A stretch of 37,753 nucleotides of DNA from Polychytrium aggregatum. Taxonomy: Eukaryota > Chytridiomycota > Chytridiomycetes > Polychytriales. The position numbers and the translations under genes were made by a program. The stretch covers positions 1-37,753 of the forward strand of contig NW_026516464.1 of NCBI RefSeq assembly GCF_025602895.1. The letters are read 5' to 3'. A model generated the notes under the pieces. The model saw nothing but the letters and a program-made list of their open reading frames with translations. It did not search any database and was not told where the DNA came from. Shown here piece after piece: positions 12,843 to 22,800 of the stretch; the first letter of the stretch is position 1, and every line of letters starts with the position of its first letter.

Positions 12843-12936
12843 GTAAGCCAACATATCACCAATGAGTCCTCGCCGTCTCGTTCTGTGTCCCATACTAACA
12901 GATTTGTATTTGTTGTGTCTTGTATCATGATGCCAG
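12843..12936 (+). other. Candidate spliceosomal intron in the 5' leader
   Basis: A 5' splice site GTAAGC at 12843, a perfect branch-point consensus TACTAAC at 12893-12899, a T-rich stretch and a 3' site CCAG ending at 12936 define a 94-nt intron. The AG at 12900-12901 is too close to the branch point to serve. Splicing would join the leader 12 nt before the ATG. The frame upstream has no ATG, so the intron would lie in the 5'UTR. No transcript evidence is available. Confidence 0.55.
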
Positions 12937-12948
12937 TCGCGTTCGACC

Positions 12949-15900
12949 ATGCAAGCCGCCGTCACCGATCACCCTCCGCCCGACCTTGATAGCACTTCGG
13001 ACACTGAATCTGCCGATACTATCATCGATCCAGTCCAAGACACTGTCAGTTCCGATGAGGGTTCGGACTCTGTTGTTCTGGATGATCCCGAGGCTTCCGT
13101 TCCCAAGAATCAGGATCTCATGTCCCCCATGCCTGTGTACTTCAAGACTGTGGTCCTTGATCTTTTCAAGAAGCAGCTTCAAAAGGACAAGTCTTTCATT
13201 TACAATTTTCCAAAGCCTGAGAAGGATTTCGACTGGACTCGTTGCTTGTTGGTTGATGCAGTTCCCAGGGAGTGTCGGGTCTTTTGTAAGCGCCTTTGCT
13301 GTCCCTACCTCTCCCTGCACTCGCAAGACAAGGAGCACTTGATCCCCAAGGTGTATATTGCCATTTCTCATGGAGTGGTGAAGGTTGGCTGTACTGATCC
13401 TGAGTGTCAGGCTGCCTCGGAGGAACAAGGGTTTACTGTTCAGTGGACACCTAGCAGCAAGACCTACCGCCCTATGGCCTGGAGAGCCCTCACCTTCGCC
13501 CTCCAAAAGGAATGCAACATTGCCGAGCCTGTTCCGGTCCACAAAGGGACTCCTTTGACCCGTCAAAGCCGATCCGTTCGACACCAACTTGATGGTACTG
13601 GAAGTAGTGGTGTCGCCACCATTCCTTCGATCTTGCAGGACGTCTCGAATGTCTCTTGGGATAGTATGACCGACTGTCTCGGTTCTGGAAAAGGACACTC
13701 ACTGTCCCGAGCCTTGCGGTCGGTCCCGTTCATGATCAAGCCCGAACTCATTGTTTCTATCGAGTTCAAAGCAACAGGCCAGTTTATTGTTCAAAGTATG
13801 GGATGTCCGATTTGCGAACAGTCGGATTCTGAAGATATCCACTCGACCTTTACACTCGAATACTTCCCGGCAGCTATGTCCTTCACACTTGAGCCTGGAC
13901 ACTGTCAGTCTGTCCACGGAACCCTCAACAGTGACATTGCTAACAACCTGGCGACGTGGCATCGCAAGCTATCGGACTCGACTGTCGATGTAGACGATCA
14001 AATGGAGGTCATGAAAACCGACGTCCAGGAAATCATTGCAGCATCATTTGCCAGCTCGTTCATCACCGGCTTCAGTCCACAGACTGATCAAAGAGGATTC
14101 AACATTGAACTCAATGGCTCCTGCTTCTTTTGCAAGACCAGTGGAGTCGTGCTCAGTGGATCCATCACCTCCGAAGGATTCCGATTCCGATGCTCAAATT
14201 GCAATGTCGAGGACCCAACAGGCCCAAAGCGATTCCCCATCGACCGCTACATGTGGAGCAATCCCTCCAGCAGCTTCACCCAGTACATCAAGCAAATGAA
14301 TACCCAGTGTGTCAGCAACAGGTTCTCATCCCTTTCGGAGAACGATAAGTGGAAGAGCATTGCCCACCTTCACGATCCCACCCCCTACCTTCAGGATGTC
14401 ACTGCTCAGGCAGCTCTGTGCTTCAAGGATTATCTCACCAACACCACTGGAAACGCCGAGCTGCTTGATTTCCTTGCTTCTGTGTTCGGGGACGTCTGGT
14501 TGCACGATCGTGATCGCCCCGGCAACTGGTACCATTTCAACGGAGTGTACTGGGAAAGGTCCAACGGCAACAGCGAACTCAACAACCTTGTGCTCGATTA
14601 CTTGAGACGAATCTTCAGGAGGGCCCTGGAGTGGTACTCGGACCTCGAAGGACGCGACCTTCCACATTCTGCAGAAACCATCGGCCACTTTGAGCGAATG
14701 AAACAGAAGATGGTGGACTCTGGTTTTGTAAGCCAACTCGTCAATGGCGGACTGTCACATCAACTGTCGGTCAAGTTTCCCGAGTTCAAGCAACGCAGGA
14801 ACAAGAATCCTTTGCTGCACGTCACCAGGGACGGAACCCTGGACTTGACCACGATGGTGTTTCGACCCAGTAGACCCGAGGACTACTTCACGATGTGGTC
14901 GAGCGCTTATTACAACGACCAAGGGACTGAAGCCGTTCTTAGAGCCATGGATCACTTGAACGAAATCATTCGCAGCATCTTTGTGGATCCGGACCAATTC
15001 GATTGGAACATGCGCTACTTTGCCAGTCTCCTGGATGGCAACAACGACGAGCAGTTCCTGGTCCTCGGCATCGGCAGCTCTTCCAACGGCAAGTCACTTA
15101 TGGCCAAGATTCTCCGGATGACCCTTGGCCCGGTGTACTCCAGCATGTTGACCAGCTCCTACCTCCATACAAGTACTCAAAGTAGCTCTGCGGCAACTCC
15201 TGAGCTGGCATCCATCGTTGGCTCCCGCTTCGTCTATATTTCGGAGCTTGAACAAAAATCGAACAAACCTCGAGCCCTCAACACCATGCGAATCAAGAAC
15301 CTTGTCGGTGGTGACGAGGTCGCCTTCCGCGATATCTACCAAGGCCAACAATCCAGGGAGCTCAGCATCAAGTTCATGATGATGTGCAACCCAGAGGACA
15401 TCAACGTGCCTGAACTCATGAGGCACGATTCCATCCGGCGCCGAATCGTGATCAATCCATACCTGTCCAAGTTTGCTTTGGATCAAAAGGCATTCAACGA
15501 CTATCGCGCTAAGCATCCGGGGAAACCACTCTTTATGAAGGACGCTACCCTTGGAAACCTCGTTGAACAACAGGAGTACATCAACGCGATGCACTGCCTT
15601 ATGCGCAAGTGGTATCCCAGATACCGAGATGGTGGATCACTCCTCAGCACTCGACCTTCAATCATGAGCCAGAGCAGCGTAGTTGGAGTACCCACCCAGG
15701 CCGATACATTGATCGAGTTCATTGATTCGACCTACATTATCCACCCGCCCGAAACTGAGGGCTTCAACAACACCGATTTCAACATTGCACAGCCGGTTCT
15801 TTCACTTGAGTTTTTCAGGTGGTTCAAATCTACCTGCATGGACAGGATCGAAACTGACGAGGTCTCCCGTTCTGTCAAGAGTGTTTGCGACAATACTGTG

Positions 15901-16041
15901 AGCGAACACAAAATCAAGTACCGAATCGGCAGCATCCTTGATAAGCACCAGTACCTTGCCCCTTTGAAAGTCGAGAAAACCAGCTCCAGTGGCACACAGA
16001 ATTACCGTGGCCTCGAGAGAAAAGCAAGCCAACAGAAATAA
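12949..16041 (+). CDS. D5-like SF3 helicase with PrimPol/UL52-type zinc motif
   Basis: A 1030-codon ORF of the D5 primase-helicase family, whose viral members open the replication fork as hexameric DNA helicases. The SF3 ATPase is complete: Walker A near 709-716 (GSSSNGKS), Walker B ending in acidic residues near 766-768, sensor Asn814 and an Arg-rich finger at 830-832. A D5_N-like block precedes it (about 620-650). Near the N-terminus, C117-x6-H124 and C148-x4-C153 match the zinc knuckle pattern of PrimPol/herpes UL52 primases. A second ribbon is C392-x2-C395-x19-C415-x2-C418. In PrimPol the knuckle follows the catalytic core, yet only ~116 residues precede it here and I find no primase DxE motif. 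So this may be a helicase-only derivative, of viral or mobile-element origin. A TATA box and leader intron suggest host-type expression. Start chosen as the first ATG after the intron. Confidence 0.87.
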   Translation: MQAAVTDHPPPDLDSTSDTESADTIIDPVQDTVSSDEGSDSVVLDDPEASVPKNQDLMSPMPVYFKTVVLDLFKKQLQKDKSFIYNFPKPEKDFDWTRCLLVDAVPRECRVFCKRLCCPYLSLHSQDKEHLIPKVYIAISHGVVKVGCTDPECQAASEEQGFTVQWTPSSKTYRPMAWRALTFALQKECNIAEPVPVHKGTPLTRQSRSVRHQLDGTGSSGVATIPSILQDVSNVSWDSMTDCLGSGKGHSLSRALRSVPFMIKPELIVSIEFKATGQFIVQSMGCPICEQSDSEDIHSTFTLEYFPAAMSFTLEPGHCQSVHGTLNSDIANNLATWHRKLSDSTVDVDDQMEVMKTDVQEIIAASFASSFITGFSPQTDQRGFNIELNGSCFFCKTSGVVLSGSITSEGFRFRCSNCNVEDPTGPKRFPIDRYMWSNPSSSFTQYIKQMNTQCVSNRFSSLSENDKWKSIAHLHDPTPYLQDVTAQAALCFKDYLTNTTGNAELLDFLASVFGDVWLHDRDRPGNWYHFNGVYWERSNGNSELNNLVLDYLRRIFRRALEWYSDLEGRDLPHSAETIGHFERMKQKMVDSGFVSQLVNGGLSHQLSVKFPEFKQRRNKNPLLHVTRDGTLDLTTMVFRPSRPEDYFTMWSSAYYNDQGTEAVLRAMDHLNEIIRSIFVDPDQFDWNMRYFASLLDGNNDEQFLVLGIGSSSNGKSLMAKILRMTLGPVYSSMLTSSYLHTSTQSSSAATPELASIVGSRFVYISELEQKSNKPRALNTMRIKNLVGGDEVAFRDIYQGQQSRELSIKFMMMCNPEDINVPELMRHDSIRRRIVINPYLSKFALDQKAFNDYRAKHPGKPLFMKDATLGNLVEQQEYINAMHCLMRKWYPRYRDGGSLLSTRPSIMSQSSVVGVPTQADTLIEFIDSTYIIHPPETEGFNNTDFNIAQPVLSLEFFRWFKSTCMDRIETDEVSRSVKSVCDNTVSEHKIKYRIGSILDKHQYLAPLKVEKTSSSGTQNYRGLERKASQQK

Positions 16042-17194
16042 GGGTTTGCATCTGTGCTGCTTTTGATTCACTTCCTTACAGTATCAGTATGTCGATGTGT
16101 TTCCCAATTAGTATCCTACTGACTTGTGAATTCAGCTCCTCTGTTGATTCCTTAGTGTTCCCCCTTCAATGAGTACCTTTCAATGATATCCGTTCGTTAT
16201 ATAGTATTAGTACCCACATCAGTGCCTTTATCTGTCCTCTTGGCCTTCTGAGTTCTTCTTCAGTACCCTTTTGTTTGACCATTCTACTCCTGCGATTATG
16301 GCTGGACTTCTCTTCCTGTTGTCGACGCATTGGTTCAATAAAAACACACTGTCGGGGAGGCTACATGCCTTGGCCGATGGTACAAAATCAAGAATGTCCA
16401 GACCACTGCCACATCTCAGTGACATTATCACAGCAGGCTCGGCTTGAGTTGGTTAGGCTTAGAGGGTTTAGGCTCATAGTGCCGCACTTGTTCACGCTCC
16501 CTCTACATGCTCTGCCTGTTGGCCTTTGGTTTGGGTGGGAGTGTATCTTGACAATTCGCTCAGTACACCTGGCTGCTCCATCACTGATACCACTACACAA
16601 CTGTAACCACACTGACACTGATCCTGGATGATGGGTGTGACTCTTGTTCCACGGCCACATACTGCCATCATTGGTTGGGACCAGTGGTCGCAAGAGTATT
16701 GACGTCATGGCGTCTCAGACTGACTATGTGACAAGTCAACGCAGAGTACTCTGAGGAGTGGTCTTGGACTTGGAACCGTGGGAACATGCTGTCTTGGGGT
16801 AGGTGCTGCATCCAAGTTGACCCATTTGTGACTGGAGCCATGCCAATCTACTTGTGGTGCATGGTGGATGAACCAATGATCTTCGCCAAGGTTGAGACCA
16901 CTGACAGATGATGGCATATCCACGATCTCAAAGCATGGATGATGAGTCTGACCTGGCATCCCACATGCCATTCCGATCTCAGACTCCGATCATCGGGTTC
17001 GTATCTCCCCCAAACTGACTCAGATTGGGGTATCCGAGGGCGTATCTACCGTGGGAAAGCTGCGTCTGGGGTGTCATGGGATGTGAATTGCATCAACCAT
17101 GTGTCGTGGATGAGTAATGCATTCGCCGTGGGTGGTGATGGCATTGGTCATCGTCGATGCTGATTCGTGCGATATCGGTGCGCAGACTGTGACG
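16042..17194. other. Spacer between D5-like gene and LINE
   Basis: This holds the 3' flank of the helicase gene, with a candidate AATAAA near 16336 that may end its transcript. Short ORFs on both strands have no recognisable domains or supporting signals. The LINE 5' end probably lies near the right edge but I cannot place it. Confidence 0.5.
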
Positions 17195-17220
17195 TCGATC
17201 ACGATGGTCGATCACGATGG
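17195..17220. repeat. 13-bp tandem duplication
   Basis: Two direct copies of TCGATCACGATGG, in the likely 5' region of the LINE. Function unknown. Confidence 0.8.
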
Positions 17221-17410
17221 CAGATAGGTCTGGTTGGGGCGATTCCCACGATCTTTGACGCTGGCGGCGATGCAGACTGGGAAACGATAAATACGGCAGC
17301 GAGGAAGACCAGCTTGACCGACATCGCCAATGCGAGTTTCGGATCGCCAACGCGGGATCGGATCGTGAAACACAGGTTCATCGCACATCGAGTTCTCTGC
17401 GAACCGCCGC

Positions 17411-17470
17411 ACCTATCCTGCTCCTGCTGCACCAGTCCTGCTCCTGCTGCACCTGTCCTGCTCTTGCTGC
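17411..17470. repeat. Three 20-bp direct repeats before LINE ORF1
   Basis: Three imperfect copies of a 20-bp unit, core TCCTGCTCCTGCTGC, end about 115 bp before the ORF1 ATG. Short repeats in a LINE 5'UTR can act as internal promoter elements; here that is only a guess. Confidence 0.7.
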
Positions 17471-17586
17471 ACCGTGTGGCCTGCACCACACTGCTTTCAC
17501 CTCTGTGTTTGTTCCAGCTCTGCCTCTCCAGTTCCCCGCCCTCGCTCCAACTCTCCCTGTTCCCTACCCTTCCCCACTGCTGAGTG

Positions 17587-19078
17587 ATGTCCAAGGACAG
17601 ACCCCAGCAGTCCCTTCTCCCGGCCTCGACCATCGCTGTCGGCAGCTTGATCTTCAAGCGCAAGGAGCGACCCGTGGCCACCCCTTCCTCCCCCGCCAAG
17701 CGTCGCCTGTCCTTGCCCGACGCAATGACCATGCTCCCCAGGCCGGAGCATGACGAGCGTCTCCCCGAGTCCGAGTTCCCGTCCGTGTCCTTCCCCGAGT
17801 CCAGGCTCCCGGCCCCGCCCGAGTTCAGGTTCCCGGCCGAACCCGACTCTTCGTTCCCGCCCTTGGACCGCGCTGCCGCCCGTGCCGCCGTCGACATTGA
17901 TGAACTGGAGGACATCGATGTCGAAGAAGACCTCAGCCCGGACCAAGACCCTGACGCTGAGCCCTCGTCCTCCTGTGCCGACCAAGACCACCCTGCCGAG
18001 TCCCTGGCTCCCGTGTCCTCCTCCGCCGCTCCCCACCAAGACCACTGTGCCATGGACATTGTTGTCCAGCCCAGTGCCGACGTCGTCTCGGTTCCTTGGC
18101 GCGACGAGTTCTGGCGCAAGTGGCACGCCTCGTCCGACGTCGATGATCAGAAGGCTGCAACCCAGATCATCGACGTCACCAAGATGAACAACCAGCTGTG
18201 GATGGCCGTGACCGCCAAGCTGCAGTGCACTGTCCTGTGCCGCAAGTGCAAGCTCGCCTCGGCCGATCCCTGGATCGTCGTCAAGCACGGCAAGGACGAG
18301 TTCCAGCTCAAGTGTCCCCAGGCCCTCGAGGACGGACCCTGCCCCGGCCAGATGTCGGCCTTCCAGTTCTGGGCCCACATGAGCCGCACCACCAAGGAGT
18401 CCCGCAAGCTGTTTGTGGATGCGTTCTCGGACAAGTTCAAGGAGAACTTCCACACCAAGTGCGGCCTCAAGACCATGGACAAGCAGCGCGCCGTCCCCCG
18501 TGGTGCCTCTGGAGGTACCACTCGAGTTGTCCCTGCTTCCACTGCTGACCCCGTCGATCCAGCTCGTCGAGCTGTTGATGCTGCTGGCACTGCGTCCCCT
18601 GTCCCCAAGGCCAGGCCCGCCCTTCCGCCCCGACCCGTCGTCAAGGCCAAGACCCTTCCTCCGTCCCAGGCTGCCGTCCCGGCGATGAAACCCGAGGAGG
18701 CCCTCGCTATCCTCAAGCGAGAGGCTGACCGGGTGCAGTGCATCCTGTTCGAGGCACTCGTGGCCGACAACATGGATGCTGCCACCAAGGCCATGGTCCA
18801 GAAGATCGCCAAGTCCAATGTGGCAATCAGCCGTGCCACGGAGCAGCTCCGCAAGTCTGTTGCCAACAAGACTGCCACCCCCAAGACCCAGTCCCCCGGT
18901 TCCAAGACCCAGTCCTCCGGCTCCCTGCCTGGCTCTGCCCCTGTTTCCGCCCCGGCTCCCTCGTACAAGGCCGCTCTCTTGAAGAACGTTCGGGAGGCCG
19001 AGAGCCGTGTCGGCCGCATGTCCGAGGCCAGCCAGCTCGACGAATGGAAGAGGATGCTGACCACCGGCCGAATGCCAG
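17587..19078 (+). pseudogene. LINE ORF1, N-terminal part (interrupted)
   Basis: ATG at 17587 opens a frame of 497 codons that runs into the left chromovirus LTR at 19079. It is rich in Pro, Ser and acidic residues. Near residue 218 a CRKC motif is followed by two more cysteines near 241 and 250, a possible zinc-binding module. A Pro/Ala/Lys-rich stretch follows, then a helical segment. LINE ORF1 proteins normally bind element RNA as a nucleic-acid chaperone; I infer that role from position, not from a recognised RRM or CCHC array. The protein continues at 25487. Confidence 0.65.
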
Positions 19079-19869
19079 TGTTAGAGTCCAAAGGGGACTC
19101 AACGGCAAAAGAAGAAGTGAGCTCGAAGTGAGCTCAGGGAAAGCAAGGGTAGAGTCCGAAGTGGACTCGGAGAGGGAGCGAGGGAAGCAAAGATCCGTTC
19201 AAGATAAGACTTGTCTCGAAATGAGACGTGAGGAACACTCAGAGAATAAAGTAGAAGGCACTTTATTTAGTCCTATTTTGAACGCTAAGGTTCGACTACA
19301 CATCGCGGGGGTCAGGCTATTTATAGACAAGTCCGGACTTGGCAGCGAAGGGCGGCCAAGGGAGGGAAAAGTGGGCGATCGAGCAGGGCGAAGGGGGCGA
19401 TGCACGAACGAGGGCCGAGAAGGACCACCGAGACAGGCAGAGAACCAAAGCGAGAGAGGCGCAAGCAAAAGCGAAGCACCTGGCAGGAGAAACGTGCAAA
19501 GGCGAAGCAATGTGACTCAACGTCCAAGAAGCGGATTGGTCAAGTATAAGGTTGGGGCAAATGCATGCGAGATGAACAAGAGATCGGGGCGGTCAGGCAG
19601 GTCATGAGTCACCGGTGGGGGGACACATGACCGGCAGCCGAATTGCAACCAATCGCAGCAAGGCGCGTGCACAAACAAACCGGCGCGTGCGAAGAAGACA
19701 AAGGAAGCGGAGCAGCGCGGGAAAACGGAAGTGCGGAAGGAGCGGAAAAGACAGGCAAAAGGCGGAAAATCGGAGGGGAACTGCAAGGCTACACACAAAC
19801 AAACAGAAAGGCAAAAGAATAGCCAAGTGTGCAGTCAAAGTGGAGAACAAGCAGGAGCTATCCCTAACA
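19079..19869 (-). repeat. 3' LTR of the chromovirus
   Basis: 791 bp, starting TGTTAGAG and ending CCCTAACA on the plus strand, so TGTTAG/CTAACA form the terminal inverted repeat. In element orientation it holds TATAAATAG (19325-19317) and AATAAA (19268-19263). The left flank is LINE ORF1. Confidence 0.95.
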
Positions 19870-19883
19870 TCATCCCCTTCCTT
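19870..19883 (-). promoter_or_regulatory. Polypurine tract
   Basis: The minus strand reads AAGGAAGGGGATGA directly before the 3' LTR, the expected site of plus-strand priming. It overlaps the pol stop codon at 19884-19882. Confidence 0.75.
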
Positions 19884-22800
19884 AGCGACGAACTCCGGAC
19901 GTCGCCTTCGGCTTTGAGGGATAGCGAAGGTGGAAGTCAGCAACAAGATCAGTGGCGTGGGAAACATTGGCAGCGGGCTCCCAAGACCGGTCAGTCTCGG
20001 AATAGCCCTTCCACTGAACCAAGTACTGTAAGCGACCACGGAAGAGCCGAGAATCGAGAACAGTCTCGACCTCAAACTCTTCCTGGGAGTTAACAAGAAT
20101 GGGAGGTGGTTCTGGTTGGGTGAACTCGGGAACAATGTCCTTCGTTCGGGGTTCAAGGAGGGATACATGGAAAACGGGGTGAACTTTAAGTGTGGAAGGG
20201 AGTTTAAGCTCAAAGGCAACGGGGTTGATGCGGCGAAGAACTTTAAAGGGGCCAAGCTTTTTCTGGTCAAGCTTGTTGGAGGGACGAAGGGTGCGAATGT
20301 GGCGACGATCCAGAAAAACGAGGTCGCCAACGGAGATGTCGGGAGTGGGGAGACGGGATTTGTTGGCCTGCACAGTGTAGGACTCTTGGGCAACCCGGAG
20401 GTTGGCCTTGAGATCCTCGAGAACGGTCTGAAGTCGGTCGACACGTTCTTCGGCAGAGGGCACAACAGAGGGATCACGAATGATAGAGGGATCGAAAATG
20501 GGGTGATGGCCATGGACTGCAAAGAAGGGAGTCATGCCAGTGGAGGTGTTTTCCGAGTTGTTGTAAGTGAACTCGGCAAGGGGAAGGTGAAGGGTCCAGT
20601 CGTCTTGCAGGTAATTGCAATGGATACGCAAATACTGCTCGATGACCTGGTTGAGAACCTCGGTCGAACCGTCGGTCTCGGGGTGGAAGGCAGAAGAAAG
20701 GGAAATCTTCGTCTTCAGAAGCTCATTGAAGCGCCTCCAGAAGGCCGAAGTAAACTGAGTTCCTCGGTCCGAAACAATAGACCGGGGACAACCATGCAAG
20801 CGGAAGATGTGGGAGAGGAAGAGTTCGGCGGTTTGCTCGCCTGTAACCGTCTTCGTGGTGGGCACAAAGTGTGCTTGTTTGGACAGGCGGTCCTTAACCA
20901 CGAAGATCGAGTCAAAACCGTTCGAAGGTGGGAGATCCGTGATGAAGTCCATCGACAGGTCCCACCAACGTTCGGAAGGAACGGGGAGAGGATGAAGTAA
21001 ACCATAAGGGGAGTGACGGGACGGCTTGGCTCGCTGGCACGCTTCACAATTAGCAATGAAGCGACGCACAGACTTACGAAGCCGGGGCCAGTGAAAGTCC
21101 CGGGAGACGAGCTCAACGGTCTTGGCAAGACCAAAGTGACCAGCGGCAGCGGAGCAGTGACGTTGCTCAAACACTTTGAGCTGGAGCTCGGGGGAAGGGA
21201 CAACGATCAGGTCTTTAAAGTAAAGGAGACCGTCACGGAAGGAGTAATCGCCATCAAGACGTTTGGCGTTAAAGTCAGAAAGGAGGGAACAAGAAAGGGT
21301 GGCAGCTCGAATCTCGGAAAGAAAGTCGGGATTCGAGCCGATAACAGTGATGCTGTCGAGAGAAATAGACTCGAACAGCTGAAGGAAGTTGGTGGAGTGG
21401 AGGGAGTCACCAGGCTTTATCTCAAAGTCAGAACGGCGACTGAGAGCATCGGCTTTGGTGTTGAGACGACCAGGGCGGTGGTAAATGCGAAAAGCAAAGT
21501 CAGAAAGGAATTGGGCCCACCGGAACTGGCGGCGAGAAAGTTGAGAAGCGGCAGTGAACCGGGTAAGGTTCTGATGATCAGAGAAAACAAGAGTGGGAAT
21601 ATCAGGGTCGGCAGCCATCAAGTAATGACGCCAGGCGGTAAAGGAATCGACAATGGCGAGGAGCTCTTTGTCGTGAGTGTCATAATTCACCTCGGCGGGA
21701 CGGAATTGCCGAGAGTGAAAAGCAACGGGGTGAAGAGCGCCGTCAGGGTCAAACTGAGAAAGGACGGCACCCAAAGCAAAGTCAGAAGCATCGGGCTCGA
21801 TGACAGCGGGTTTAGAGAAATCAAAGTATCGAAGAATAGGTGCGGAAGTGAAGGAAAGTTTAAGAGAATCAAAAGCCTCTTGGGCCTCGGGAGACCAAGA
21901 GAAGGTGGAGGATTTGGTAGTGAGGGAAGTCAAAGGACGAGCAAGTGCGGAAAAGTCCTTGACGAAGCGGCGGTAAAAGTTTGCGAAACCAATAAAGACT
22001 TGGATATCGCGAGCAGAAGAGGGAACAGGCCAAAGGGAAACGGCCTCGACCTTGGCAGGGTCCATTTTGATGCCATCGGCAGAAATGATCATGCCGAGAA
22101 AGTCAACTTCAGAAAGGTCAAAAGAACACTTGGCCGGATTGACCTTAAGGGAGTGTTCACGAAGGCGAGAGAGAACAAGCTTAACATGCTCCTCATGCTC
22201 CTGGGGATCTTTTGAGAAGATCAGGATGTCGTCAAGATAAATGACAACACAGACACCAAGGAGGTCCGAGAAGATGTCGTTCATAAAAAACTGAAAAGCA
22301 GCGGGGGCATTCGAAAGACCAAAGGGGATAACATTGTACTCAAATGAGCCAGATTTGCAAACAAAAGCAGTCTTCCACTCATCGCCCTTCTTGACACGAA
22401 CCAAGTGGTAAGCATCAGGAAGGTCGAGGTGTGAGAAGACGCGGGCAGAAGAAAGTTTATCCAGAAGATCCTGGAAGAGGGGAAGTGGGTAACGGTTCTT
22501 CTTCGTGATGGCATTGAGGCCTCGGTAGTCGACGCAAAGGCGAAGACCACCATTGGGCTTCTTCACGAAGAAGCAGGGAGCACCAACGGGAGAAGAGGAT
22601 TTGGAGATCCAACCACGTGCGAGGGCGTTGGTCAGATACTCCGAAAGAGCAGATTCCTCGGCCGGGGACAAAGGATAGACTTTCCCCGGCTTTGGCAAAC
22701 GAGGTTCCTTTCCATCCTCGGTCCGTACAAACTCAATGGACAAGTCATACGGACGATGAGGAGGCAAGGAAGAAGGAGGGTCAGACTTGAGGCTGAAAAC

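Noticed and set aside
12925..13698. 257-residue minus-strand ORF
   Set aside because: Antisense shadow of the D5-like helicase gene, with no domain.
17199..18453. Minus-strand ORFs of 306 and 318 residues
   Set aside because: Antisense to LINE ORF1; low-complexity Gly/Ser/Glu products caused by GC-rich codons.
20116..22215. Plus-strand ORFs of 294 and 400 residues
   Set aside because: Antisense to chromovirus pol, which has all expected domains on the minus strand.
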